A stretch of 64,000 bases of DNA from Deinobacterium chartae (GTDB lineage Bacteria > Deinococcota > Deinococci > Deinococcales > Deinococcaceae): contig NZ_JACHHG010000006.1 in the NCBI RefSeq assembly GCF_014202645.1, positions 1-64,000 on the forward strand, in the 5' to 3' direction. Under the pieces are notes generated by a model. It saw only the letters and a program-made list of their open reading frames with translations. It was not told the DNA's origin and did not search any database. The position numbers and the translations under genes are program-made. Below are positions 54,756 to 63,897 of this stretch, piece after piece; position 1 is the stretch's first letter, and every line of letters begins with the position of its first letter.

Positions 54756-55526
54756 CTAGCCTAACCCACGGCCCTTTTCGGCCCCGGCCTCCCAGGCCTG
54801 CAGCAGGGCCGGAAGTTCGGTCAGGGCCGCGACGCGGTGTCGCACCCCGACCACCGGTACCGGCGCGACCAGCACCGCCCGCGCCCCGGCCGCCTCAGCG
54901 CGGCGCACGTTGTCCGGGCTGTCATCGAGCACCAGCGCTTCAGCCGGATCTTCCCCGGCGTGCGCGAAGACGCGGCGGTAGTACTCGGCGCTCTCCTTGA
55001 GCAAGTTCACGAGGTCCGCCCCGTACAGCTCCGTGAACAGCTCACGGATCCCCGCTCCCAGGGTTGCTACGTGTCCCTCGAGGTCGTAGCGGGGACCGTA
55101 CGAGGCGGTGTAGAGCCGGTAGCCCCGCGCGTGCAGGGCGCGCAACGTCTGGGCCGCTCCAGGAATGCCCGCGCGGACCCGCCCGGTCACGAAACGGTGC
55201 GCCTCCCGCATCAGGGCGATACGGTCGGCCTCGTCCGGGAGCGGCCGCCCCATTCGCTCGCACATCCCGCCCAGCCACTCGAGGGCATATGCCCGCTCCC
55301 ACTCGAGAAAGCTCACGTCCTCGCGGCGCGCGCCGAAGTGGCGCTGCAAGAAGGTGCCGTCGAACAGCCGGGCGGCCACCTCGAGGTTGGCCTCGCTCCA
55401 GTCCTGTGCGCGGCCGCCCAGGTGGCGGGGCAGGAACTCGCCCAGCCAGCGGCGCCACTGCAGGGCGCGCCGCGCGTTGTCGTTCAGTACGCCGCCGTCA
55501 TCGAGGAAAATCGCGGTGATGGGCAT
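54756..55526 (-). CDS. HAD-superfamily hydrolase
   Basis: The 256-residue protein has the HAD layout. Motif I is FLDDGGVLND, with DD in the catalytic position but Gly-Gly-Val-Leu where many members have DGTL. A helical cap follows, then motif II as YTASYGP, and motif III/IV as ALVLDDSPDNVRRAEAAGARAVLV. It may be a small phosphatase; the substrate is unknown. Its ATG is 6 nt after TACCCT (55533-55538, minus strand), another leaderless-type start. It ends just before the YczE-like gene, with no clear terminator between them. Confidence 0.85.
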   Translation of the reverse strand: MPITAIFLDDGGVLNDNARRALQWRRWLGEFLPRHLGGRAQDWSEANLEVAARLFDGTFLQRHFGARREDVSFLEWERAYALEWLGGMCERMGRPLPDEADRIALMREAHRFVTGRVRAGIPGAAQTLRALHARGYRLYTASYGPRYDLEGHVATLGAGIRELFTELYGADLVNLLKESAEYYRRVFAHAGEDPAEALVLDDSPDNVRRAEAAGARAVLVAPVPVVGVRHRVAALTELPALLQAWEAGAEKGRGLG

Positions 55527-55583
55527 CGGACCAGGGTAAAGCGGGCGCGGGGCGCCGACGTCCGCGTTGTGGCGTAGTCGGTG

Positions 55584-56192
55584 CTAGAGCAACCGGACCT
55601 GGGCGACCGGGGCGAACGATCGGCGGTGCTCGGCACTGATGCCGAGCGCCTCGAGGGCGCGGCGGTGCTCGGCGGTGCCGTAGCCCTTGTGGGCCGCGAA
55701 GCCGTAGCCGGGATACCGGGCCTCGAGGGCCTGCATGTGGGTGTCACGGGCAACCTTGGCGAGCAGGCTGGCGGCGGCGACCGTGTACGAGTCGCGGTCG
55801 GCCTTGGGCGGCGAGACCTGCGGCAGGGGGCTGTCGAGCCGGAGGTAGTCGGTGATCAGCGCCTCGGGGCTGATCACCAGGGCGGCCAGGGCGCGCAGGG
55901 CGGCGGCGCGGGTGGCACGCAAGACGCCCAAGCGGTCGATCTCTTCGGCGGAAGCGAACTCGACGTGCCAGGCGAGGGCGCTGGCCTTGACGTGTTCGGC
56001 CAGTTCGGCGCGGCGCCGCTCGCTGAGCGTCTTGGAGTCGCGGTAGGGCAGCGTGCGTTCCTCGGCGGGCAAGATGACCGCTGCGACCGAGAGGGGGCCG
56101 GCCCAAGCGCCCCGTCCGGCCTCGTCCACCCCGGCTACACGCAGCAGTCCGTGCTGCCAGAAGGCACGTTCGAGCTGCCAGCCGGGGTTCAC
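55584..56192 (-). CDS. rnhB: Ribonuclease HII
   Basis: RNase HII removes ribonucleotides from DNA. The 202-residue product has the family start LLRVAGVDEAGRGAWAGPLSVAAVIL with the catalytic Asp-Glu, KTLSERRRAELAEHV, DYLRLD (third acidic residue) and SLLAKVARDTHM, followed by GYGFAAHKGYGTAEHRRAL. GTG 56192 has GGAG 5 nt upstream and gives the normal length. The longer frame from 56288 adds a basic, unrelated N-terminus. Monocistronic in appearance. Confidence 0.94.
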   Translation of the reverse strand: MNPGWQLERAFWQHGLLRVAGVDEAGRGAWAGPLSVAAVILPAEERTLPYRDSKTLSERRRAELAEHVKASALAWHVEFASAEEIDRLGVLRATRAAALRALAALVISPEALITDYLRLDSPLPQVSPPKADRDSYTVAAASLLAKVARDTHMQALEARYPGYGFAAHKGYGTAEHRRALEALGISAEHRRSFAPVAQVRLL

Positions 56193-56531
56193 AGGAACTC
56201 CGGGGCGGGGTGGACGGCGAAAAGGGCGTGGGGCATACGGTCCTTGGCAGGGCACGGCGGGCCGTGCGAACGCCACGAATTGTAACACCGCCGCTGCCGT
56301 TCAGTGACGCAGCCTGTCGTGAGCGGCAGCGGCCGCAAACCGGCGCTTGGCGCGGCTTGGCAGGTTTATACAAGGTGCTTTACCTAATTTGGGTGTTCAA
56401 TCGCCCCATTCTGGAAGCATTTCCAAGCAACTCCTTGCGATTTATCGGCTGACGCGCACTTGACAAGACTCATAACGGGTGTTAGCTTCTTCATAAGTTT
56501 AATAAGCCTCGTTTAACGAAAGCAGGTTCGC
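56193..56531. other. Divergent control region of rnhB and the ROK gene
   Basis: No gene is supported in these 339 bp. A 10-bp perfect inverted repeat, GCCGCTGCCG and CGGCAGCGGC (56290-56299 and 56324-56333), encloses 24 nt. The right half is unusually AT-rich, with TTGACA at 56460-56465 and TTAGCT about 17 bp on as a possible promoter. Close to the ROK start are the near-palindromic stretches around 56496-56519, which could be an operator. Confidence 0.5.
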
Positions 56532-57542
56532 GTGACCCAGACGAACCCCATGCGCCTCCTCAACCGGGGGGCTTTGCTCGGGCTGTTGCTCGAGGAGCCC
56601 CGACTCACCCGTGCCCAGCTGGCCGGACGCAGCGGCCTGTCCAAGGTCACCGTCACCGCCATCGTGCAGGACCTGCTCGAAGAAGGCGTGGTCCACGAGG
56701 CCGGACGGGCCAGCGGCACCACCGGTCGCCCCGCCAGCGCCCTCGAGCTCTCGCCGCACGTGGGCACGGCCGCCGGTATCGATTTACAGGCACACTCGCT
56801 GCAGATCGCCCTCTCGGGCCCCGACGCACGCCGCGTCGACGAGCACGGCCTGGAGCTGAGCGGGGCCGCAGCGGTCAACGAGGCCCTCGAGGAGGCGCTG
56901 CGGCTGATTCGCGCCCGCTCGCCGTTCGGACCGCTGCGCACCCTCACCGTGGCCCTGCCCGCTCCGGTGGGCGAAGGCGGCCTGCCCCAGGAACCCAACA
57001 GCCTGCCCGAGTTCGACGCGGCCGCCCTGCGCGCCCGCTGCGAGCGCCAGGGCATCTCGCTGGAATTCGCCAACGACGTCAACCTCGCCGCCGTGGCCGA
57101 ACACGCCGCCGGCGCCGCGCGCGGCGCGGACAACTCCGTGCTGCTGCTCGAGCGCGAAACCGGCGTGGGCCTGGGACTCTTTCTGGGCGGCCAGCTGTAC
57201 AGCGGCGAGCGCGGGCGCGCCGGCGAACTGGGGCTGACCCGCTGGCCGCTGCCCACCCAAGGCGACCGCCTGATCGAACGCCTCGAGGAACCGCAGCGCA
57301 CCGAGGGCCTCGCCTACCTGGTGGCGGCGCTCGCCACCGCCTTGGACCTGTCACAGGTGATCTTGCAGGCGGGCAGCCCGCTCGAGGCGCGGCTGCGCGA
57401 ACTGCTGCCCGCCGACATCCGGGTGCGCGAAAGCTTTTTCGGCGCGCGCGGCCCCGCGCAGGGCGCCGCGGCGAGCAGCGCCAGACGGCTGCGCGAAGCG
57501 CTGCTCGCCGGACCGCAAGAACCCCGCAAGGAGAACGCATGA
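56532..57542 (+). CDS. ROK-family transcriptional regulator
   Basis: The 336-residue protein has an N-terminal winged helix (MRLLNRGALLGLLLEEPRLTRAQLAGRSGLSKVTVTAIVQDLLEEGVV) and a C-terminal ROK (sugar-kinase-like) domain: GRPASALELSPHVGTAAGIDLQAH, EFANDVNLAAVAEHAAG and TGVGLGLFLGGQLYSGERGRAGELG. Such NagC/XylR-type repressors respond to sugars or amino sugars. The domain lacks a clear zinc-binding Cys cluster near the end. GTG 56532 is the start. It leads a coupled set: its stop overlaps the lyase start, so it very likely controls the locus from its own promoter. Confidence 0.9.
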   Translation: MTQTNPMRLLNRGALLGLLLEEPRLTRAQLAGRSGLSKVTVTAIVQDLLEEGVVHEAGRASGTTGRPASALELSPHVGTAAGIDLQAHSLQIALSGPDARRVDEHGLELSGAAAVNEALEEALRLIRARSPFGPLRTLTVALPAPVGEGGLPQEPNSLPEFDAAALRARCERQGISLEFANDVNLAAVAEHAAGAARGADNSVLLLERETGVGLGLFLGGQLYSGERGRAGELGLTRWPLPTQGDRLIERLEEPQRTEGLAYLVAALATALDLSQVILQAGSPLEARLRELLPADIRVRESFFGARGPAQGAAASSARRLREALLAGPQEPRKENA

Positions 57543-58951
57543 ACTGGAACCCCACCTACCTCGAGTGTGTCCTGGAGCCGGACTACCAGCACGCACGCAG
57601 CTACTTGCTCCCCCAGTTGTTCGATGCGCTCACCGCCCACGCACTGGGCCTGGAGCGCATGGGCGTTCCGGGCGCCTCCCGCGCGGTTTCGGCGCTGCGC
57701 GAACTGCGCCACACCCCCATTCCCGACTACGATCCGGCGGTCGAGGACGTGTTCTTCGCGGTAGACCGCCTGCTGGCCGCCGTATCCGAGCAGGCCATCG
57801 GCGCGCTGCGCACCGCCTTGTCGCGCAACGACCTCGACATGACCATCTACCGCCTCGCGGCGCGCGAGCGGCTGCTCGACCTCGAGGGCCGCGTCGAGAC
57901 GCTGCGCCGGGTGCTGCTCGACCTCGCGCAGGAGCACCTCGAGACCATCATGGTGGCGTTTACGCACCACCAGCCGGCACAGCCCACCACGCTGGCGCAC
58001 TACCTCGCCGGGCTCGAGAACGTGCTGTCGCGCGACACCGCCCGGTTGCAGGACCTGATGGGACGCTTAAACCTCTCCCCGCTCGGCGCGGTGGCCTTGG
58101 GCGGCACCAGCCACCCGATCGACCGTCACTACACCGCGCAGCTGCTGGCCTTTGACCGCCCGATCGAGAACACCTACGACGCGGTTTCCGCCTCGGACTG
58201 GCAAGTCGAGATCGCCGGGACCGCCTCGGTGATCGCGACCGACCTGTCACGCGGCCTGCACGACCTGCTGTTTTGGGCCTCCACCGGGCTCGTCTCGATC
58301 GGCGACGGGCTGGTGCAGTCCTCGAGCGTGATGCCGCAGAAACGCAACCCGGTGGCCCTCGAGCACGCCCGCACCAAGTTCTCCAAGGCCCTGGGCTACG
58401 CCCAGGCGATCAGCTACTCCGCGCACAACGTGCCTTTTGGCGACATCAACGACCCGGGCCCGGACATGCAAGAGCCGCTGCGGCTGCTGTGGGAGGAACT
58501 GGACGGCGGCCTGAAGCTGCTGACCGCCTCGCTCGAGACCCTGACCGTGGACCGCGAGCGCTGGCTCGAGCAGGCCGAGAACGGCGATACCCTGCTCACC
58601 GAGCTGGCCGACACCCTCAGCCGCGAGCTGAAGCTGGGCTTTCGCGAGGCGCACGCTCACGGCAAGAAACTGCTCAAGACGTTGCGCGACGCGCAGAGGA
58701 TGCTGCGCGACGCCAACTCGAGGGACCTCGAGGCGCTGGGCCTCGAGGTGAGTGACGCGGCCGTCCGGGCCGCCCTGGACGCGCATGAGTTTGTCGCGCG
58801 ACGCAAGACGCTGGGAGGTCCGGCGCCCGAAGTGGTGGCCGCGCACCTCGAGCAGGCCCGCGAGCGGCTCGAGCACGACGCCGCCCGCCGCCTCGAGAGA
58901 CGCGCCGCCTTCGCCGCAGCCCGCACCCGGCTTTCCTCGGAGGGATCATGA
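57539..58951 (+). CDS. Argininosuccinate lyase-like protein of the fumarase/aspartase superfamily
   Basis: The 470-residue protein has the superfamily landmarks: LRTALSRNDLDMTIYR (compare HTARSRNDQ in ArgH), THHQPAQPTTLAHYLAG and the flexible active-site loop SSSVMPQKRNPVALEHARTK. The Gln of the ArgH SRNDQ motif is Leu here, and KKNPD is KRNPV, as in adenylosuccinate lyase. So it may not be a true ArgH. It could eliminate fumarate from an N-succinyl-type substrate. Start and stop codons overlap those of the neighbouring genes (ATGA at both ends), placing it firmly in the ROK/PIG-L operon. Confidence 0.8.
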   Translation: MNWNPTYLECVLEPDYQHARSYLLPQLFDALTAHALGLERMGVPGASRAVSALRELRHTPIPDYDPAVEDVFFAVDRLLAAVSEQAIGALRTALSRNDLDMTIYRLAARERLLDLEGRVETLRRVLLDLAQEHLETIMVAFTHHQPAQPTTLAHYLAGLENVLSRDTARLQDLMGRLNLSPLGAVALGGTSHPIDRHYTAQLLAFDRPIENTYDAVSASDWQVEIAGTASVIATDLSRGLHDLLFWASTGLVSIGDGLVQSSSVMPQKRNPVALEHARTKFSKALGYAQAISYSAHNVPFGDINDPGPDMQEPLRLLWEELDGGLKLLTASLETLTVDRERWLEQAENGDTLLTELADTLSRELKLGFREAHAHGKKLLKTLRDAQRMLRDANSRDLEALGLEVSDAAVRAALDAHEFVARRKTLGGPAPEVVAAHLEQARERLEHDAARRLERRAAFAAARTRLSSEGS

Positions 58952-61554
58952 GTCGCACCGTACGTCTTGCCCACCTCACCACGCTCTCCGCCGCCCTGCT
59001 GCTCGCCCCGGCCGCGCTGGCTGACCTGCCGCGCTCGCCCGAGATCGGCACGGTCGGAGCGGATCAGGCCCTGGGCCGCCTGCCGGTCACTGCCCGCTTC
59101 CTGCTGGTGGGCGCTCACCCCGACGACGAGCCCTCCGGCGTGATGGCCTACGTGGGGCGCGGCCTGCACGCCGAAACCGCCTACCTGTCCCTGAACCGCG
59201 GCGAAGGTGGCCAGAACGAGATCGGGCCCGAGCTGTTCGACGGCCTGGGTGTCATCCGCACCGACGAACTGCTGGGAGCGCGCGCCCTCGACGGCGCCAA
59301 GCAGTACTTCACCACCGTTTACGACTTCGGCTACTCGCGCACCCTCGAGGAAACCCTCTCGAAGTGGGACGAGCAAAAAGCCCTCGAGGACGTCGTCAAG
59401 GTCATCCGCACCTTCCGTCCGGACGTGATGGTCACCTTTCACGCCGACGAGCGCGTGGGCCACGGCCACCACCAGGCGGCGGGCTATCTGGCGGTCAAGG
59501 CCTTCGAGTTGGCCGGCGACCCCAAGGCCTTCCCCGAGCTGGGCCTGCCCGCGTGGCAGCCGTCGAAGCTGTACCTGTCGGCCGGGGTGGGCGGCGGGGC
59601 CGGCGAGGCCGACAAGGCCACGCTCACCATCGACGTGGGCCAGTATGACCCGGTGATCGGACGCAGCTACCAGCAGGTGGGCCTCGAGGGCCGCTCGTTC
59701 CACCGCAGCCAGGGCATGGGGCAGGTGCAGCCCCCGGGCAGCTACCTCAACCACTTCGTGCTGCTCGAATCCAAGCTGGGAGCCAAGCCCGCCCGCGAGA
59801 CCTCGTTCTTCGACGGCATCGCCACCGCCTTGCCCGAGCGCTGGAAAGGCGTGAACGCCGCGCTCGAGGCCGACCTTGCCGCCGTGCAGAAAGCGGCGGA
59901 TACCGCAGCGGCCAAGCTCGACGCCCGCCAGCCCCAGACCGCCCTGCCCGACGTGCTCGCGGGCCTGACCGCCACCCGCGCCGCCCTGAGCAAGGTCCAG
60001 GCGCTCGACCTCGAGGCCGCCCGCAAGGCCGCCCTGATCGACGACCTCAACCGCAAGGCCGCGCAGTTCACCGACGCGGCCCAGCGGCTCGCCGGCATCG
60101 ACTTCCGCGCCGTGCCGACCAAGGCCACCGTCGCGCAGGGCGAGACCGCCACGGTGCGCTGGAGCCTCACCAACCAGGGCGGCGTGCCGCTCGAGCTCCT
60201 CGAGGCGCGCATCGCCGCTCCGAGCTCCTGGAAGGTGGAAGGGGCCGCCGCCAAGACCGGCCCGGTCGAGCAGGGCAAGGCCGCCAGCGGCGAACTCAAG
60301 GTGACGCTACCCGCCGACGCCAACCTCACCCGCCCCTACTGGCGCCGCCCCGACGCCTTCTCGGGCCGCGTGCAGGTCGAGCGCCCCGAGTGCGTGACCC
60401 TGCCGCACTGCCCGCCGGACGCGACGGCCCACGCCCGGGTCCGCATCGGCGGCGTGGAGCTGGACCTCGAGGCCCCGCTGGCCTTCGTGTGGAGTGACGC
60501 CAAGTTCGGCGAGCGCAGCCGCCTGCTCACCGTGACGCCCAAGCTCAGCGTCTCGGCCGCGCCCGAACTCAAGATCTTGCCGCTGGGCAGCGAGCGCAAC
60601 GTGGCCGTGCAGGTGCGCGTCAGCAGCCACTCGGCCTCCCCGGTCGCGGGCAAGCTGAGCCTGCAACTGCCCCAGGGCTGGACCAGCGCCCAGGGAACGC
60701 AGGACTTCCGCCTCGAGCGCGAGAACGACAGCCGCCTGATCACCTTCACCGCCGTGGCCCCCGAGGGCCTGCAGGCCGGACGCTACGCCATCAGTGCCGT
60801 GGCCGAGGTGGACGGCCGCCGCTACACCGAGGGCATGCAACTCGTCAGCTACCCGCACACCGAGTACCGCGCGCTGTACAACCCGGCGCGGGTCGAGGTG
60901 CAGGCCTTTGACCTCGCCGCACCGAAAGACCTCAAGGTCGGCTACGTGCCCGGCGTGGGTGATCAGGTGCCCGCAGCCCTCGAGCAGGCCGGCTTGCAGG
61001 TCACGCTGCTTACCCCCGAGTTCATCGCCTCGGGCGACCTGTCGCAGTACGACACCATCGTGGTGGGCGTGCGCGCCTACAACGACCGACCCGACCTGGT
61101 GGCCCACCACGCCCGCCTGATGAAGTACGTCGAAGACGGCGGCAACATGGTCGTGCAGTACCACAAGTTCGAGTGGGACAAGGTGCTGCCCGGCGGCCCC
61201 GGCCCCTTCCCCACCACCATGAGTACCGACCGCGTGACCGAAGAGGACGCGCCGGTCAAGATCCTGGTTCCCGAGGACCCCGACTTCAACACGCCCAACC
61301 GCATCACCGCCGCCGACTTCGACGGCTGGGTGCAGGAGCGCGGCCTGTACTGGCTCTCGAAGTGGGATGACCGCTACGTCCCCCTGCTGGCCTCGAACGA
61401 CAAGGGCCTGCCCGAACTCAAAGGCGGCCTGCTCAAGGCCAAGGTGGGCAAGGGCACCTGGACCTACGCGGGCTACGCCTTCTTCCGCGAGCTGCCCGCC
61501 GGGGTTCCCGGCGCGTACCGCCTGTTCGTCAACCTGCTCACCCCCGACAACTGA
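58948..61554 (+). CDS. Exported PIG-L deacetylase-type protein with NEW3 and GATase-like domains
   Basis: The 868-residue protein has a signal peptide (ALLLAPAALA) and an N-terminal PIG-L/LmbE domain with the metal motif VGAHPDDEPSG and a second motif ERVGHGHHQAAG. Next come two beta-sandwich NEW3-like segments (TVAQGETATVRWSLTNQGGVPLEL at about residue 390). The C-terminal 230 residues look like an amidotransferase-like fold (VGYVPGVGDQVPAALEQAGLQVTLLTPE, YDTIVVGVRAYNDRPDL). PIG-L enzymes remove acetyl groups from N-acetyl sugars. The start overlaps the stop of the lyase gene. The protein is probably exported and works on an external saccharide. Confidence 0.86.
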   Translation: MSRTVRLAHLTTLSAALLLAPAALADLPRSPEIGTVGADQALGRLPVTARFLLVGAHPDDEPSGVMAYVGRGLHAETAYLSLNRGEGGQNEIGPELFDGLGVIRTDELLGARALDGAKQYFTTVYDFGYSRTLEETLSKWDEQKALEDVVKVIRTFRPDVMVTFHADERVGHGHHQAAGYLAVKAFELAGDPKAFPELGLPAWQPSKLYLSAGVGGGAGEADKATLTIDVGQYDPVIGRSYQQVGLEGRSFHRSQGMGQVQPPGSYLNHFVLLESKLGAKPARETSFFDGIATALPERWKGVNAALEADLAAVQKAADTAAAKLDARQPQTALPDVLAGLTATRAALSKVQALDLEAARKAALIDDLNRKAAQFTDAAQRLAGIDFRAVPTKATVAQGETATVRWSLTNQGGVPLELLEARIAAPSSWKVEGAAAKTGPVEQGKAASGELKVTLPADANLTRPYWRRPDAFSGRVQVERPECVTLPHCPPDATAHARVRIGGVELDLEAPLAFVWSDAKFGERSRLLTVTPKLSVSAAPELKILPLGSERNVAVQVRVSSHSASPVAGKLSLQLPQGWTSAQGTQDFRLERENDSRLITFTAVAPEGLQAGRYAISAVAEVDGRRYTEGMQLVSYPHTEYRALYNPARVEVQAFDLAAPKDLKVGYVPGVGDQVPAALEQAGLQVTLLTPEFIASGDLSQYDTIVVGVRAYNDRPDLVAHHARLMKYVEDGGNMVVQYHKFEWDKVLPGGPGPFPTTMSTDRVTEEDAPVKILVPEDPDFNTPNRITAADFDGWVQERGLYWLSKWDDRYVPLLASNDKGLPELKGGLLKAKVGKGTWTYAGYAFFRELPAGVPGAYRLFVNLLTPDN

Positions 61555-61605
61555 GCTGTCCGTGACCCTCTTTACCTTCGCTTTATCCACCCCTCGAGGT
61601 ATCGC

Positions 61606-63846
61606 GTGAAACGTCCTCTGCTTTCCTCTGCGCTGATCGCCCTGTCGCTGGGCATGGCCCAGGCCGCCCCGGGCTCGTACGGCGGCAGCAACTCCGGGCT
61701 GGACCTGATGGACGTCGACATGATGTTCATCGGAGCTCACCCCGACGATGACGGCGGCATCATGGGCACGTTTGCCCGCTACATCCTCGACGAGGGCTAC
61801 AAGGGCACCGTCATCACCCTCACCGGCGGCGAAGGCGGCGGCAACGCCACCGGACGCGAAACCGGGCGCTCGCTGGGCCTGATCCGCGAGGAGGAAGAGC
61901 GCCGCTCGCTGAACCTGATCGGCGTGCACTCGCCGCGCTTTGCGGGCCTGCACGACTTCTACTTCACGCTTTCCGCCGAGGAGACCCTCGAGAAGTGGGG
62001 CGGCGACAGCTTCGTGTGCGACGTGGTGCGCGACGTGCGGCTGCAGCGTCCCGAGGTGATCGTGACCATGTGGCCCGGGCCCGGCACGCACGGCCAGCAC
62101 CAGATGGCGGCCCGCGCGGCCACTTTGGCCTTCGAGCACGCCGGTGACCCGAACTTCTGCCCGGACCTCACCAACAAAGAGTTCCTGCCGCCGTTCACCC
62201 CGCTGAAGCTGTACTACTACCCCAACGACGCCAAGAGCGCCACGGTCGCCATTCCCACCGGCGACTACTCGCGCAGCGCCCGCATGCGCTACGCCGACCT
62301 CAAGGAACTCGCCCTCACCAACTACCGCACCCAGGGCTACGACCAGTTCCGGGTCATTCCGGCCAAGGAGGCCGCCCCCGAGCGCTTTATGCTGGTGCGC
62401 TCGCGCGTGCCGGTCCCCGAGACCGAAACGCACCTGCTCGAGGGCGCGGTCAAGGACGCCGCCACCTCCCCGGCGGGCGTGCGCCTCGAGGTCACCCCGG
62501 CCGCGTACCAAGTCGGCCAGGGCGGCAGCGTGGACGTGACGGTGCGCTTCTTCAACGCCACCCCGCAGCCGATGCAGGGCGCGGCCCTGAGCCTGGCCGT
62601 CCCCGAGGGCTTTACGGTCACGCCGGTGAGCGGCGCCGACGTGGGCACCCTCGAGGCGGGCAAGGAGGCGACCGCGGTCTTCCGCGTCTCCGCCACGGCG
62701 GGTGCGGCCATCGATCAAGACGCGCGCCTCACCGCACGTTACAGCGCGCAGCAGGGCGGCCGGACGCTGGGCGGGGCCAACCAGGCGCACGTGCGTGCGG
62801 TGGCGGGCGTGCAGGTCAGCTTCAAGCCCACCTTCGACGTGGCCGCCTACCAGGACTTCGCGCGGCAGACCCACACCGAATGGGTGATCGGTTCGCTGCC
62901 CACCCGCCTGCCCCTGATCATCGGGCAGGACAACGAGGTGGCCCTGCAGGTCACCAACCGGGGCGGCAGCGCGGCCCGGGGCACCGTAACCCTCGAGCTG
63001 CCCAAGGGCATCACCGCCAGCGGGAATCTCGCTTACGACCTCGAGGCGGGCAAATCCGCCGAGCTGAAAGTGACCTTGAACGTGGACCCCAGCGTGCTGC
63101 CCGAAGGTCGCCAGTCGGCGCTGGTGCCGCTCAAGGCGGGCGGCCAGGGGATCTCCGGTGACCTCGCCAACGTCTACGCGCTGCCTGCCCTGACGCTGCC
63201 GCGCGTCACGGGTGCCCCCAAGATCGACGGGGACCTCTCGGACATGGCGCAGCTCGCGCAGGGCCGCATCAACCCGGTGGACCTGTGGTGGCGCAAACAG
63301 CCCGACTCGGCCGCCGACTCGAGTGCGAACTTCTTCGCGGGCTGGGACGCCGACTTCCTGTACGTCGGCGTGCGGGTCAACGACGACGCCGTGGTGTGCA
63401 ACATCGCCCCGGACGACGTCAAGGCCCAGCTGCGTTCGGATGCCGTCGGCGTCACGGTGGATCCCTCGGGCGCCTCGAGGGACACCTCCACCACCCTGAT
63501 GGCCGCCGCCTTCCCCTGCACCACCGCCGGTTTTGGCGCGCGCGGTTTCCGCGACGCCGACGCCAACCAGGGCCTGATGGAGGACACCGCCCCGGGCATG
63601 GAGGTCGCCTCGAGGCGAACCGACACCGGGTACGACATCGAGTTCAAGATTCCCTGGAAGGCCATGCCCTCGCAGCCGCAGCCGGGCAGCACCCTGGGCC
63701 TGAACGTGGTGGTGTACGACGGCGACCTCAAAGACGCCCGCGTAGGCGCCAACATCTCCGAGAGCGGCCTGGCCTGGGCGGCCTTCTCGTGGGGCGGCAA
63801 ACAGGCGCTGCCTTACCTGTGGCCACGGGTTACACTCGGTCAGTAG
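61606..63846 (+). CDS. Exported PIG-L deacetylase-type protein with NEW3 and CBM9-like domains
   Basis: The 746-residue protein has a signal peptide, then a PIG-L domain with GAHPDDDGGI (Asp where the first protein has Glu) and GPGTHGQHQMAARA. NEW3-like beta domains (YQVGQGGSVDVTVRFFNATPQPM) follow. The C-terminal 200 residues match a family-9 carbohydrate-binding (DOMON-like) module: KIDGDLSDMAQ, FFAGWDADFLYVGVRVNDDAVV, TGYDIEFKIPWKAM, LGLNVVVYDGD. The start is GTG 61606, 51 nt after the previous gene. The two PIG-L proteins share domain design but have different C-termini, so they probably attack the same polymer in different ways. Confidence 0.86.
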   Translation: MKRPLLSSALIALSLGMAQAAPGSYGGSNSGLDLMDVDMMFIGAHPDDDGGIMGTFARYILDEGYKGTVITLTGGEGGGNATGRETGRSLGLIREEEERRSLNLIGVHSPRFAGLHDFYFTLSAEETLEKWGGDSFVCDVVRDVRLQRPEVIVTMWPGPGTHGQHQMAARAATLAFEHAGDPNFCPDLTNKEFLPPFTPLKLYYYPNDAKSATVAIPTGDYSRSARMRYADLKELALTNYRTQGYDQFRVIPAKEAAPERFMLVRSRVPVPETETHLLEGAVKDAATSPAGVRLEVTPAAYQVGQGGSVDVTVRFFNATPQPMQGAALSLAVPEGFTVTPVSGADVGTLEAGKEATAVFRVSATAGAAIDQDARLTARYSAQQGGRTLGGANQAHVRAVAGVQVSFKPTFDVAAYQDFARQTHTEWVIGSLPTRLPLIIGQDNEVALQVTNRGGSAARGTVTLELPKGITASGNLAYDLEAGKSAELKVTLNVDPSVLPEGRQSALVPLKAGGQGISGDLANVYALPALTLPRVTGAPKIDGDLSDMAQLAQGRINPVDLWWRKQPDSAADSSANFFAGWDADFLYVGVRVNDDAVVCNIAPDDVKAQLRSDAVGVTVDPSGASRDTSTTLMAAAFPCTTAGFGARGFRDADANQGLMEDTAPGMEVASRRTDTGYDIEFKIPWKAMPSQPQPGSTLGLNVVVYDGDLKDARVGANISESGLAWAAFSWGGKQALPYLWPRVTLGQ

Positions 63847-63897
63847 TCCGTAAAAAAAGTCTCTTTCGCCCCACCTGGGGCAAATCCGGAGGAAGTT

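Noticed and set aside
60307-62874. Antisense frame of about 850 codons across both PIG-L genes
   Set aside because: It crosses the boundary between two genes with signal peptides and catalytic motifs on the plus strand; composition is that of a shadow frame.
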